A DNA stretch of 64,000 bases from Herbaspirillum sp. ST 5-3 (GCF_004804275.1 NZ_STGI01000009.1:124001-188000); one strand, 5' to 3'. Positions 50,590 to 60,184 are shown, numbered from the stretch's first letter. Notes: a model not told the origin generated them from the sequence alone. Program-made: numbers and translations.

Positions 50590-51746
50590 CAACTCGGTTT
50601 GTACAAGTAGTAATTGGCCGCATTTTCGGAACGCTCCAGCGACATGGCGGGCAACACCGCGTGTGATGCCGCCGGCGCCATGATCGACTGGTAGGAAACA
50701 CGACCGCCCTGGAGCTGCTTCGGCGAGCGGCCAAACCAGCGCTTGCATGCGCGGCAGAATGCGCTCGGATCGGAGAAGCCGAGCTGGAAGCTGAGCTTCT
50801 TCAGCGATACTTCACCCTTGCTGAGATATTGCTGCGCCATCTCGCGGCGGGTATCGTCGACCAGCTTGGTGAAGTTGGTGCCCTCCTCCGCCAGGCGGCG
50901 CTGCAAGGTGCGTTCGCTCATCATCAGCTGTTTTGCCACTTGCTCGCGTTGCGGTTCGCCATCGGGCAGCATATCGGCCAGCAATGCCTGCACCTTGGTG
51001 CTGAAGCTGTTGTTCGGCTGCGGCGCCTGCTCCAGCTTGGCCAGCATGCGCAAGGTCCAGTTGCGCTGCGACTGCGCCAGCTCGGCCAGCATGCGCAAGG
51101 CCCAGTCGGCCGCCATCGGAAACGCGGTCGGGATCGTTGCCGTCAGGTCCGCATCGTCAAACTCCATGCTGTTGACCGTTCCGCCGAAGCGCACCTCGCA
51201 ACCGTACGCCTCCGCATACGCCTGTTCATTCTCGGGCGCAGGAAAGGCATAGGTGACCAGCACCGGCCGCACGTCTTCGCTGGTGGTGGCGGACTGCAGC
51301 GTGCGCAGCACCAGGCACCAGACGAAGTCGTAGTGCTGTTGTGGAACGCGACGCTGCCCGCCGGGCAATTGCAGGCTGACGCGCGTACGTCCGTCGAGGG
51401 CTTCGATGGTGCTGTGGACGGTCGGCGATACCAGCGGTGTATAGCGCACCAGATTCTCGATCGCGGTCTTGACATCGGGCGACGCACGCATGATGTGCCC
51501 CATCAAGCCGGATCGGTCCAGTGGTTGCGGTGACGCCACTTTCAGTCCAAGCAAGGGATCGCCCGACACCTGCACCACAAGATCCCACAAATGGCTGAGC
51601 TTGTCCGAGAGCGTGAGCGCATCGTCCGTCATGCACTCGCTCTCTTCCAGGCCGACCTGCCTGCACAAGGCGTCGATATCAAACCCGCGCGTCGCAAGAC
51701 GGGACTTGATGCCACGTACCAAATCAATCGCCGACGAGTATGTCAT
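50589..51746 (-). CDS. AraC-family regulator with an internal 15-residue duplication
   Basis: A 385-residue regulator of the OruR/ArgR-like group: an N-terminal Arabinose_bd domain (about 10-200) and a C-terminal AraC HTH (about 265-365: VAKQLMMSERTLQRRLAEEGTNFTKLVDD, VSLKKLSFQLGFSDPSAFCRACKRWFGRSP). Between them, two near-identical 15-residue units occur (DWALRMLAELAQSQR and NWTLRMLAKLEQAPQ). GGGAGAAGCAGC precedes ATG 51746. It lies in the surface-protein cluster and likely controls it. Confidence 0.85.
   Translation of the reverse strand: MTYSSAIDLVRGIKSRLATRGFDIDALCRQVGLEESECMTDDALTLSDKLSHLWDLVVQVSGDPLLGLKVASPQPLDRSGLMGHIMRASPDVKTAIENLVRYTPLVSPTVHSTIEALDGRTRVSLQLPGGQRRVPQQHYDFVWCLVLRTLQSATTSEDVRPVLVTYAFPAPENEQAYAEAYGCEVRFGGTVNSMEFDDADLTATIPTAFPMAADWALRMLAELAQSQRNWTLRMLAKLEQAPQPNNSFSTKVQALLADMLPDGEPQREQVAKQLMMSERTLQRRLAEEGTNFTKLVDDTRREMAQQYLSKGEVSLKKLSFQLGFSDPSAFCRACKRWFGRSPKQLQGGRVSYQSIMAPAASHAVLPAMSLERSENAANYYLYKPS
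51028..51117 (-). repeat. Tandem 45-bp duplication inside the AraC gene
   Basis: Two copies of a 45-bp unit around GGCCAGCATGCGCAAGG (first at 51039, next at 51084) encode the duplicated 15-residue helix between the two domains. The copies differ at several positions. Period 45 bases exactly. Confidence 0.75.
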
Positions 51747-51838
51747 GCTGCTTCTCCCACTGAAGATGCACTCCTCACACCAACAAGGCTTTGCGCCCCG
51801 CCATTCATGACGCAACCACGGAATCTCCCGGGCACGGC

Positions 51839-52375
51839 TCAGGGGATCGCGGCGGTACGCAGGCGTGTGCCGATGCGCTGGCGAAGTTCTTCCAGTTTCG
51901 GATCGACCTGCGAACGCGTTTCGGCGGCGAGTTTTTCTCCCAGCGCCTTTTGCATGTCGGGCACCATTTCCTCGAATTTGCGCTTCACCGGCGACTCGAA
52001 GATGGCGATGATCTGGCGCAGCTCATCCTCGCTGAATTTTTCGGCGAGCATGGGCACGATGGTGCTCGGCACCAGCTTGTGCGTCTTGTCGAGCACCATC
52101 GGCGTCGTGTCATCAAGGAACTTCTTCGCGTCTGCTGTGATGTCTTTCATTGCCGCGTCCTGCTTGTCCGGCGGTACCCGCCCTTGCAGCACGACGCGCG
52201 CTTGCGCCACCGCTTCCGCCACCGGGCGTTGCAGCATCGATTCGCCGAGTGCATCGACCTGCCACAACTGGAGCACCTTCTGCACGAGCTCCTTCTTGGC
52301 GGGTGGAATCGCGGTCTGGGCGCTGGCCGCGCTCACAGCAATCATGACGGTGATGGCAACAATGGATCTGATCAT
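51839..52375 (-). CDS. DUF2059 periplasmic protein
   Basis: A 178-residue protein with a Sec signal peptide (residues 1-20, AASA-QT) and a helical body matching DUF2059 (LPLLAEKFSEDELRQIIAIFESPVKRKFEEMVPDMQKALGEKL-like block reading MLAEKFSEDELRQIIAIFESP). DUF2059 proteins are periplasmic and unassigned. AGAGGAG precedes ATG 52375. It sits between the FadL-like barrel and AraC, about 40 bp and 90 bp from them, inside the minus-strand surface cluster, so an accessory role in it is likely. Confidence 0.78.
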   Translation of the reverse strand: MIRSIVAITVMIAVSAASAQTAIPPAKKELVQKVLQLWQVDALGESMLQRPVAEAVAQARVVLQGRVPPDKQDAAMKDITADAKKFLDDTTPMVLDKTHKLVPSTIVPMLAEKFSEDELRQIIAIFESPVKRKFEEMVPDMQKALGEKLAAETRSQVDPKLEELRQRIGTRLRTAAIP

Positions 52376-52417
52376 GGAAATACTCCTCTGAAAATCGGTC
52401 GCGCTCTGCACGCGACA

Positions 52418-54043
52418 CTAGAAACGCTTGGTCAAACTGAAACCCAGATACCGGACGCGAATCCCGCCGGCCACATCCAATCCCGCATAGGGGTTGTAAA
52501 CAATGTTGAAGAAATTGGTGCAGTTCATGTTGCAGCTGCTGCCGGCGGGCACGTTGTAATCGCCCTTCATGTAGCTGGCCGTCACGTTGATGTCGGTGTC
52601 CGGGTTGATCTTGTAATTGAAGCCCATGCTGTAGAGTTTCGTATCCGGCAGCGGCGCCACCAGGTCGAGCTTGTCGGCCGGGATCGAACTCTTGCGCGGC
52701 TCGTAGCCAAAGCGCAGCAGCAACTTGTCGGTGACCTGGGTCTGCAGGCCAAATCCCCAGTGCAGCACGCTCTTGTAGCCGCGCGGCAGACGCAGCTGCG
52801 TGGAGTCGTTGATGCCGAACATGCGCGCCACTTCGAGCAGCTTGATACTCTGGTCGAACTTGAGTGTCATCGCATCCCAGCTTCCCCAGTCGGTGTAATT
52901 CGCATCGACATTGAACTGCACGCGTTTGGTGGGCTTGAACTTGAAGCCGACCTGCATGTGCGCCGGGAAGGGAATGGTGGCGCTCATGTTGCCGCTCTGG
53001 ACTTCGGGAACCGATTGCGGCATGCCCAGGGTCGCCGCGATGATCGGCCCCATCAGGCTGCTGTAGAGACCTTCGACGAAGCGCCGGATCATCGGATCGG
53101 TCTTGAATTCATAACGGCCGCTATAGCGGGTCTTGGATCCGCTCTGATACACCACGCCCAGCGCAAACCAGTCCTTCGGCTCCCACAGGATGCCGAGGTT
53201 GATGGTTGGATCGACCGGCGCGGTCATGTCGATCTTCATGTTGGCCGCGCGCTTGAACGGATTCAGGCGCCCTTCCTCGCCGCCGCTGCACAAGCCGGGG
53301 CCGAGCGTATCGAGCAGGTTGCCGCCGTCCTTCGGGCACCAGCCGTTCTGCAACTGGCCGGTGATGCCGATCAAGGTATTCGGCATGCGCATGTCGGTAT
53401 TCAGCACGAAGGCCGCATGCGCCAGCGGCACCGCAACGCCCACGCTCAAGGTGTCCGACACCTTGTAGCCCACCGCGGGCGACGCCAGCACCATCCGTTG
53501 TATGTGCGTGACCTTGCCGTCGAAATTTCCCGGATCGTTCGGATCGGTCCGCGTGACGCTCATCGCCTGCGTCACATAGGTCGCCGTGCCGTAGGTAAAG
53601 GGCGAATCGGGTTTGTTGAACGAAAACCCCGGCCCGCCGGCGACCGCCGCCGGCAGGCGCGCGCCAAGCAGGCCGATGCCGGGAATATACAGCCGCTGCC
53701 TTTCCTCGCCGGTATGCGTGCCGTTTATCGGATCCTGCTTGAATCCGCCGATGTCGAAGTCGTCCGGCTGATGGAAGGACGCACTGGTGCGAATCGACGC
53801 CGCAAAGAAGCTGTGGGTGTGCTGCTCGCCCTTCAGGCGCGTCAGGCCCGCAGGATTGAAATGGATCGATTCAATGCCGGGCGGGTCTGCCGTCACCGCA
53901 TTGCCGAGCGACATGGCGACGACACCGGTGACCAGATTTTCGGTAAGCGCCGCATGCGCTGCCGGCAGCCCGCCGGCGCCAAGCAGACAGACTGCAGTCA
54001 TCAGCCCGGCGCGCGATCGGCGCCTTGTCACGCGAGTTTTCAT
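52418..54043 (-). CDS. OmpP1/FadL-like outer-membrane barrel
   Basis: A 541-residue outer-membrane protein with a signal peptide (ending AAHA-AL) and the FadL-type start (ALTENLVTGVVAMSLGNAVTADPPGIESIHFNPAGLTRL, similar to the FadL N-terminal NPA block) and a final aromatic residue (VRYLGFSLTKRF). FadL-type barrels move hydrophobic molecules across the outer membrane. Two Cys-rich loops (NGWCPKDGG...GLCSGGEEG and SSCNMNCTNFF) are unusual. GAGGTGG precedes ATG 54043. It is in operon with the C39 peptidase and the second barrel. Confidence 0.82.
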   Translation of the reverse strand: MKTRVTRRRSRAGLMTAVCLLGAGGLPAAHAALTENLVTGVVAMSLGNAVTADPPGIESIHFNPAGLTRLKGEQHTHSFFAASIRTSASFHQPDDFDIGGFKQDPINGTHTGEERQRLYIPGIGLLGARLPAAVAGGPGFSFNKPDSPFTYGTATYVTQAMSVTRTDPNDPGNFDGKVTHIQRMVLASPAVGYKVSDTLSVGVAVPLAHAAFVLNTDMRMPNTLIGITGQLQNGWCPKDGGNLLDTLGPGLCSGGEEGRLNPFKRAANMKIDMTAPVDPTINLGILWEPKDWFALGVVYQSGSKTRYSGRYEFKTDPMIRRFVEGLYSSLMGPIIAATLGMPQSVPEVQSGNMSATIPFPAHMQVGFKFKPTKRVQFNVDANYTDWGSWDAMTLKFDQSIKLLEVARMFGINDSTQLRLPRGYKSVLHWGFGLQTQVTDKLLLRFGYEPRKSSIPADKLDLVAPLPDTKLYSMGFNYKINPDTDINVTASYMKGDYNVPAGSSCNMNCTNFFNIVYNPYAGLDVAGGIRVRYLGFSLTKRF

Positions 54044-54059
54044 CGCTATGCCACCTCGA

Positions 54060-55079
54060 TCAGAACGACAACGGCATGCTCATGCCGAGGCTGAAGTTGG
54101 GAGAATCCGCCGTCAGGCCGATGCCGGCGGTGAAATTGAGCGTGGTCTTCGGCGAGACGCGATAGCCGAGACCAAGGCTCAAAACGCCCGCGGTCTGTGT
54201 CTTGGTGCGATAGACGCTGCCGTTATCGAAATGCAGCTTGGTGCCGCGCGAAATCGTTTCCTGGATCGAGACCGAAGTCGAGATGCCGTAGGACAGCGCA
54301 TACGCAAAGCCCAGGCCGAAACCGATGCTCGCGCCCGGGTCGACGCGGTTAAGCACGAGGTTGCCGTCGCGCCGCTGCGACAGGTGCTTGGCTGCGGTGC
54401 TATAGGAAACGTTAAACGAACCGAACAAGGCCACCGGATCGACGATGTGGTTGACGTTCAGGCCGCCGGTCAGTGTCGCCACGCCGGAACCGGTAGCGAG
54501 ACTCTGGTTGGGATCGACCTTGAAGGGGCTGCGGCCGGTCGGCAGGCGCAGGTTTGCGGTGAAGGTGGTGGACGGCTTGCCGCGGTGCGCTTCCCACGGC
54601 TGGAAGCGTGCGCCGATGCCGATGTCGCCCAGCGAGTGGGACAGGCCAGAGCTGGTCGGGCTTTCGGAATACTTGCTCACCAGCGGCAGGCTGAAGCTGC
54701 CGGTCAGGTTGTCGCGCAGGCCGTAGTCGACCGACAGCGTGTTGGTGATCGCATGCGAGCTGTCGTTCTCGATATTGAACAGCGTGAGCGTGCCGTCGCT
54801 GAAGTTGGCGTTGATCTTTTCCTGGCCGATGTAGGTGTAGTTCAGGTCGTAGGTTGCCTGGATCTTGCCGCGCTTGATCAGCGAGTACTGCTTGTCCACC
54901 GCGGTCAGGGTCTGCTTGAGCAAGGTGGTTTGGTCGGTATCGCCTTCCTTTTGCTTGAGCGCTTCGCGTGCCGCCGCCGTGCCGGGCGCGTCGCTCGCCG
55001 CCGAAGTCGACTCTTGCTGAGCATGCGCAGGCAACACCAATGCAGCGGCAATCAAGCCTAATAGCTTATGAATTTTCAT
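54060..55079 (-). CDS. Outer-membrane barrel of the phenol-degradation transporter type
   Basis: A 339-residue protein with a signal peptide (residues 1-20, AHA-QQ), a 60-residue helical segment (REALKQKEGDTDQTTLLKQTLTAVDKQYSLI) and then alternating amphipathic strands that end in phenylalanine (FSLGMSMPLSF), the C-terminal barrel signature. The strand pattern matches the MetA/phenol-degradation meta-pathway transporter superfamily. The helical part could reach into the periplasm. AGGGAG-type site before ATG 55079. Sits between the FadL-like gene and the C39 peptidase; 16 bp and 48 bp gaps show an operon. Confidence 0.78.
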   Translation of the reverse strand: MKIHKLLGLIAAALVLPAHAQQESTSAASDAPGTAAAREALKQKEGDTDQTTLLKQTLTAVDKQYSLIKRGKIQATYDLNYTYIGQEKINANFSDGTLTLFNIENDSSHAITNTLSVDYGLRDNLTGSFSLPLVSKYSESPTSSGLSHSLGDIGIGARFQPWEAHRGKPSTTFTANLRLPTGRSPFKVDPNQSLATGSGVATLTGGLNVNHIVDPVALFGSFNVSYSTAAKHLSQRRDGNLVLNRVDPGASIGFGLGFAYALSYGISTSVSIQETISRGTKLHFDNGSVYRTKTQTAGVLSLGLGYRVSPKTTLNFTAGIGLTADSPNFSLGMSMPLSF

Positions 55080-55127
55080 GACAACAACTCCCTTAGAGAT
55101 GGATGGTGTGGCGACGCCTGTCCTGCC

Positions 55128-55892
55128 TTATTGCCTGCGCAGGTACACCCCGCCGAAGCCCGAGTTGATAGCGCGTTCAAGCATGTGGGTATTGCCGAAC
55201 GGCTGGAGGTTAGCGACATCCCGTACGCGGTCCGTGTCGATCACGCCCAGTTCCTGGTCGGACAGGGCGAGTTGAGCGACCGGCGGCCGGTCCTTGGGGG
55301 GATACAGGATGAAGAGGGTATTGCGGTCCCAGAGCGTTGCGAACTCATCGACCGAAAACACGATGTTGCCGGCCGAAGGGTCGGCAATGTAGACGAGCTC
55401 GCCGCGAATGCCGCGCAGCACGACGAAGTGCTTGGCGCCGGCGTAATCGATCGGCACGATGGCCGGATGGTCGAGCTCGCGCAAGTCCTTCACTTCGGCG
55501 CGGAAGCCCGCGCTGTTGATGCCGAGCGAGGCGACATAGCGCTTCATGTCGAGCAGGGAAAAGCCGCGACGCTCGATGATCTTTTCTTTCTCGCCGCGTT
55601 CCAGCATGCCTTCCATCGCCTGCTGTTCGGATACCTTCAATCCGAGGTGGTAATTGAGGATCGTCACCAGTGCTGCGGAGCCGCAGCTGTAGTCAAACGC
55701 CTGACGGACGATGTGGCGATACTTCAGTTCGGAAAACGGTTCGAGTGTGACCGATTCGGTGATGGGGCCGCCGCCGACGGCGGTGAGCGGCAATTCGAAT
55801 TGCTCTTTGGGGCGATCGACGGGCTCGAAGCGGGATGTCGCTCCCGAACCCGCAATCAAAAAGGCGATGGCGCCAAGCGCAATCATGAACAT
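55128..55892 (-). CDS. C39-family cysteine peptidase (FilB-like)
   Basis: A 254-residue protein with a signal peptide or anchor (MFMIALGAIAFLIAGSG) and a papain-like C39 domain. Gln64 and Cys70 lie in RQAFDYSCGSAALVTIL, His155 in AGAKHFVVLRG and Asp171 in IADPSAGN, the expected C39 order. C39 domains usually cut Gly-Gly leaders inside ABC transporters; this one is free-standing and exported. GGGG precedes ATG 55892. It is first of the minus-strand barrel operon and faces secreted proteins with GxDG motifs, which are candidate substrates. Confidence 0.85.
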   Translation of the reverse strand: MFMIALGAIAFLIAGSGATSRFEPVDRPKEQFELPLTAVGGGPITESVTLEPFSELKYRHIVRQAFDYSCGSAALVTILNYHLGLKVSEQQAMEGMLERGEKEKIIERRGFSLLDMKRYVASLGINSAGFRAEVKDLRELDHPAIVPIDYAGAKHFVVLRGIRGELVYIADPSAGNIVFSVDEFATLWDRNTLFILYPPKDRPPVAQLALSDQELGVIDTDRVRDVANLQPFGNTHMLERAINSGFGGVYLRRQ

Positions 55893-56297
55893 GTGGCTGT
55901 CCCCTTCATGTCTTTTCCTCAAACGTGAATTGTGTCCGGCGTCGCGATGTGTCCCGCGCTCGACTTCGCTTCTGTTCGAACTGAATGGCCCGCAAATCTT
56001 GTTGTTTTGGGCACGTTGCGAAGTGGCTTTAATGTACGAGGGACTTGCTAACGCGAACTCATCCGATCGGACGAGATTGGATTGCGCGGCATCAAGCTGG
56101 CCGCATTTGCTTGCTTGATGGATGCAGATAGATTCTTGATGGAAATAGCAGTGTCATGCACGCGCGGTGCAGGGACGCCTCGCGCTGCAGATTGCGTTGC
56201 GAATTTGCGCAGTTGCGGCCGGAGTCGGTGCTCCGTGCCGCAAATATTTCTTTCGGTAAATTGGATGGGCTGCCGCGTCAGAACGCGTCGCGCTTGC
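55893..56297. promoter_or_regulatory. Upstream region of the C39/barrel operon
   Basis: A 405-bp gap between two minus-strand genes. It contains AT-rich tracts around 55990-56070 that could hold the operon promoter and a GC-rich inverted word near 56150-56180. No frame here is convincing; the short ones are shadows of the LuxR gene end. Confidence 0.45.
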
Positions 56298-59105
56298 TCA
56301 GGAAATGATGCAGAGCTTGCGCGCCAGCGAAATGGCTTCGGTACGATTGTGCGCGCCGAGCTTGATGTTGATGTTGCGCAAGTGTGTCTTGACGGTGGTG
56401 ACGGAGACGAACAGCTTTTCGGCAATCACCTGATTGCCATAGCCTTGCGCGAGCAGCATCAACACGTCCAGTTCGCGGCCCGTCAGTTCATTTTCCAGCG
56501 CAGCATGCGCCTTGCCCTGTCCGCCGTCGCTATGCGAAGGGAGTGGCACTGCGAACATGGTTCCCTGCGAAGAACGAAGGATTCTCTCAACGAATGAACG
56601 CAGCGCGATGTTCTCGTTGTTCGAGACATCCTTCGTGCCCTCCAGCATCTCGCGGATCAATGCCAGCAGCGCCGGCCCTTCATCCTTGAAAACGCGCACG
56701 AAGCCTTCGGACATGGCGTCTTGCAGGGTTTCGCGTATCGCGCGCATTGCCGGGTTGCGTTGGCCGGCGAATGACAGCGCCAAGGCGTACAAGACCTTGA
56801 CGCGCAATGCGTAGCGCAAGCGACCCCGGCTGTACGCGTCCTGCAAATGTTCCTTCAGCAAGGGCAGGACATGCGCCGCCTGGCCGCAATGCAATTGCAG
56901 ACGCGCGCTGGCGAGCATCGGCGTTTCGATATCGTCCGCAATCATCTGCAGCTTGCGGCGTTGCCACGCGGGCGCGCAGCCGACCAAGGCCAGCAAGGCC
57001 TTGGCGGACTCGATGTTCTGATCGAGGATCGCCATGCGCGCCTGTTCCAGCCGAGCAATGTCCACCATGCGCGGCAGCATGCGCTCCATGCCAAGCTGTT
57101 CCAGCTCGAGCAAGGTCTGCAAGGCATCGTTCACATTGCCTTCGGAACGCAGGATGCGGGCATGGATGAGATGGCTGGCGATGAGCTGGTCGGGAATGCC
57201 CGCGTCCTTGACCAGAGGCAGGTATTGCTTCAACAGGCGCTTGGCTTCGTGCAGCGAATCCATCTCATACAACACTTCGGCAAGATAGACACTCGCAAAA
57301 CCGCTGTCGCCGCCCTGCCGCAAATCCGGCGGGTTGGCGCCAAAGCCCATCAACGCGCCGGCGATCCGCAAACGCATCTGAGACTCGTCGCTGATCAAGG
57401 CCAGCAAACGCGCCACCGCAGCGCGCAAGTGACCTTGCGCCAGGTCCAGCATGCTGCGCACATAGCCTGCCACCGCGATACTGAACAAGGGTCCCACCGC
57501 CTGCTGCTCCTGCGTCGCCTGGTCCAGCAGCAGGCGCGCATCCTGAAAGCGCCCGATCGTAGCGTAGTAATACGCGCAGCCAATCATGAGCATGCTGCGC
57601 AAAAACGGTTCCTGTGCGGCACTGCCGAGAATGTGCGGATCGTCCCACATCGGCGCCGTCTCTTCGATGCGATCCATCATCACCAGGGTGAAGGTGCGCA
57701 ACACGTTGTAGTTCGGATGCGGCAGCGGCGACACGCCGTCGGGATTGGTCACCGTTTCCAGCAGCGTGAGCGCTTCGGAACTCCGGTTGATATGAATCAG
57801 CGACCACGTATAGACCGACATCAGTTTTGGATGCCGCGCCAGGCTGGCGCGGTCCAGCACGTCGAACCAGCGCACCAGCAAGCGAACGCGCCCCTGCAGG
57901 AACAGCGACTCGGCATGCTTGTTGAGCAACTCCAGTACCAGCTCTTTATCGCGCGAGGCCATTGCATGATCGATGGCATGCGTTGCGCGCCCCTGCTCGA
58001 TATACCAGTTCGCGGCGCGGCGGTGCAAGACGGGACAGAGCCCCGGGTACTGGCGTTCCAGCTGCGCCCGCAGGAAGCCCGCGAACAGGGGATGATAGGT
58101 GAACCAGTTGCGCCCTTCGTCCAGCGCGGTCATGAACATATTGGAACGCTCGACTTCCTGCAGCAACTCCTTGCTGTCGCTGCGACCGGTCACTGCATTG
58201 CAACTTTCGGCGGTGAATTTCTGCAGGATGCTGGTCTGCAAAATGAAGTCCTGCAGATGCTTCGGTTTCTGCGAGAGCACATCCTCGGCAAGATAGGAGG
58301 CGACCACCGTATTGGATCCGGAGAAGGTCCGGATGAAGCGCTTGGGATCCTCGTTATCTTCCAGTGCCAGCGAGGACAGCCACAGCGCGGCCGCCCATCC
58401 TCCGGTGACCTGATGCAGCTTTTCGACATCCTGGCTGTCAAGCTTCAGCCCGCGCTTCTCGCACAGGAACTGTCGCGTTTCCTCCAGCGTGAAGCGCAGC
58501 TGCCCCGCATCGATTTCCAGAAGCTGCTGACGCGCGCGCAAGCGTCCGAGACTGAGCGCGGTCTGCTCGCGCGAACCGATCACGATCTTTTGTTGCGGGC
58601 CGAGCAGTTCAATCAATTGCTGAACGACGGAAATCGCGGCCGGATTCTGCAGATGCTCGAACTCGTCGAGGATCAGCATGAATGGCAAGGGGGTCGACGC
58701 GACGGCCTCCATCAAATCGAAGCTGTCGCTGTCGCGTGCAAGCGACGTCTCACTCGGCGTCAATGCCGCCGCCAGCGCGGAAGGGATCTGATCCAGTTGC
58801 GCGAATGCCTGGCTCAGGCAAGTCATGAATCGGTCAAGGTCGTTGTCGCCCGCGTCGAGCGTCAGCCAGACGATCGCATATCCGACCGCAGTAAACAGAT
58901 CGTGGATATCACGCAACAGTGTGGTCGTGCCGAATCCGGCCGGGGCCTGTACGAGAATCAGCTTTGCGCCTGCCGCCTGACGGATGCGCTCGGTAAGACG
59001 ATCGCGCGCGACGAACGGCGCTCCCATCGCCGGTGGCCTGAATTTGGATGGCGGCGATCGGGGAACCGTGGGCTTTTCCCAAGGCGTAGTAGGTATTGCT
59101 GCCAT
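56298..59105 (-). CDS. MalT-type LuxR regulator (LAL family) with altered Walker A
   Basis: A 935-residue regulator. It has a STAND-type ATPase domain (about 20-330), a long TPR-like region (about 340-850) and a C-terminal LuxR HTH (about 870-930: LTGRELDVLMLLAQGYGNQVIAEKLFVSVTTVKTHLRNINIKLG). The Walker A position reads APAGFGTTTLL (54-64) where MalT-like proteins have GFGKTT: Thr60 (ACG) replaces the catalytic lysine. The rest of the domain, including LMLILDEFEHLQN, is kept. It is divergent from the four secreted-protein genes and upstream of the barrel operon, so it likely controls one or both. Confidence 0.88.
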   Translation of the reverse strand: MAAIPTTPWEKPTVPRSPPSKFRPPAMGAPFVARDRLTERIRQAAGAKLILVQAPAGFGTTTLLRDIHDLFTAVGYAIVWLTLDAGDNDLDRFMTCLSQAFAQLDQIPSALAAALTPSETSLARDSDSFDLMEAVASTPLPFMLILDEFEHLQNPAAISVVQQLIELLGPQQKIVIGSREQTALSLGRLRARQQLLEIDAGQLRFTLEETRQFLCEKRGLKLDSQDVEKLHQVTGGWAAALWLSSLALEDNEDPKRFIRTFSGSNTVVASYLAEDVLSQKPKHLQDFILQTSILQKFTAESCNAVTGRSDSKELLQEVERSNMFMTALDEGRNWFTYHPLFAGFLRAQLERQYPGLCPVLHRRAANWYIEQGRATHAIDHAMASRDKELVLELLNKHAESLFLQGRVRLLVRWFDVLDRASLARHPKLMSVYTWSLIHINRSSEALTLLETVTNPDGVSPLPHPNYNVLRTFTLVMMDRIEETAPMWDDPHILGSAAQEPFLRSMLMIGCAYYYATIGRFQDARLLLDQATQEQQAVGPLFSIAVAGYVRSMLDLAQGHLRAAVARLLALISDESQMRLRIAGALMGFGANPPDLRQGGDSGFASVYLAEVLYEMDSLHEAKRLLKQYLPLVKDAGIPDQLIASHLIHARILRSEGNVNDALQTLLELEQLGMERMLPRMVDIARLEQARMAILDQNIESAKALLALVGCAPAWQRRKLQMIADDIETPMLASARLQLHCGQAAHVLPLLKEHLQDAYSRGRLRYALRVKVLYALALSFAGQRNPAMRAIRETLQDAMSEGFVRVFKDEGPALLALIREMLEGTKDVSNNENIALRSFVERILRSSQGTMFAVPLPSHSDGGQGKAHAALENELTGRELDVLMLLAQGYGNQVIAEKLFVSVTTVKTHLRNINIKLGAHNRTEAISLARKLCIIS

Positions 59106-59643
59106 TCAGATTACCCGAAGAAGTGGACGCTGCAACATGTCGAGCGATGCACGGTTGCGATTCCGTATAGCACTCAAATGACGCGAAGAAAAATAGGAGA
59201 TTACATAAGATTGTCAGCAGACCAATAGAGGACTTCCTCTAATTACCGACCGGTCGTACTTTTTCTTGCACTGCACCACGCGCATGTCGGCGTACTCGTG
59301 CATGTCATTTCATTCCGGCGACGACGGTGGCTGAATCATGCAGCGATCGCATTTCATTTCGATGGGGAAATTTTTTTCTGCTTGGCTCTCGCGGCCAATG
59401 TTTTGGCTTCGGCGGTAAGGGCGCCGTACACCGTTTCCGCGTCGTGTTGCCCTACTATGAAGGCTCTTAGTATTGTTGAAATATTAAGAGCTGTACGGCG
59501 CTGGATTTCACGTCCGGATGGCAGTGCAAGTCGCCGACCGGGCAGCGCAAAAATGTTTCCACAAGAAACAGGGAGCCAGCGTTAGCGGCAAATGAAGAAA
59601 AAAACCTTTTGAATAAATTTTTTTATCGAATTGGAGACTATAT
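59106..59643. promoter_or_regulatory. Divergent control region between the LuxR gene and the secreted-protein genes
   Basis: A 538-bp AT-richer region. An inverted pair GCTCTTA (59463-59469) and TAAGAGC (59485-59491), with a TATT/AATA inner match, is a plausible regulator site about 150 bp before the first secreted-protein gene. An A/T-rich tract (59600-59640) leads to the start. No gene is seen. Confidence 0.5.
59463..59491. promoter_or_regulatory. Inverted repeat, possible regulator-binding site
   Basis: Seven-base perfect arms GCTCTTA/TAAGAGC around a 15-base centre containing TATT and AATA. It lies in the divergent region controlled by a LuxR-type protein. Spacing suits a dimeric HTH protein. 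Confidence 0.4.
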
Positions 59644-60141
59644 ATGAAACTGCAACTGATCAAGAAGACCGCAATTGCCGCTGCTCTGTCCGTATTCGCT
59701 GTGGCCGCTTCGGCCATGACCCCGATGCAAGATGACAGCCTGAGCCAAGTTTCCGGCCAGGACGGCGTGTCGATCGCTGCCAACCTGAACGTTGACATCG
59801 GTTCGTTCCAGTACACCAACACGACCGACAACAATGCAAACATCAACTTCAATCACATCAAGGCAAATGGTTTGATTGCAGCCACCATCGACGTGATCAG
59901 CGGCACCACCTTCGGTGCGATTCGCACCGCATCCGGTGTGAGCGGCGACTTCTTCAATCCGGCAAGCGACGTGGTCCAGATCGCTATTCCGGCTGCAACC
60001 CACGTGACGCTGCCGGCTCCGGCTCTGCTGAGCGTGTCGGTTGACAGCGTCACGATGGGTGGCAGCACTGCCTCCTTCGGCAAGATGGCAATGAACCAGA
60101 TCGACCTGCGCGGCACCAGCGTCTGGATGTGGGCACACTAA
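59644..60141 (+). CDS. Secreted protein with LSQVSGQDG motif (Fil-like)
   Basis: A 165-residue protein with a Sec signal peptide (MKLQLIKKTAIAAALSVFAVAASA) followed directly by the motif LSQVSGQDG (residues 33-41), then beta-type sequence (NVDIGSFQYTNTTDNNANINFNHIKANG). It has no cysteine, few charged residues and ends in WMWAH. The codons are strongly biased and a hairpin terminator follows, so high expression is likely. A DUF6160-like surface-protein group is the closest match I can suggest. First gene of the plus-strand set. Confidence 0.78.
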   Translation: MKLQLIKKTAIAAALSVFAVAASAMTPMQDDSLSQVSGQDGVSIAANLNVDIGSFQYTNTTDNNANINFNHIKANGLIAATIDVISGTTFGAIRTASGVSGDFFNPASDVVQIAIPAATHVTLPAPALLSVSVDSVTMGGSTASFGKMAMNQIDLRGTSVWMWAH

Positions 60142-60184
60142 TCAGCAGCCGCTGGCAACAGCGACTGGCCTGATCTAGCGGCCT

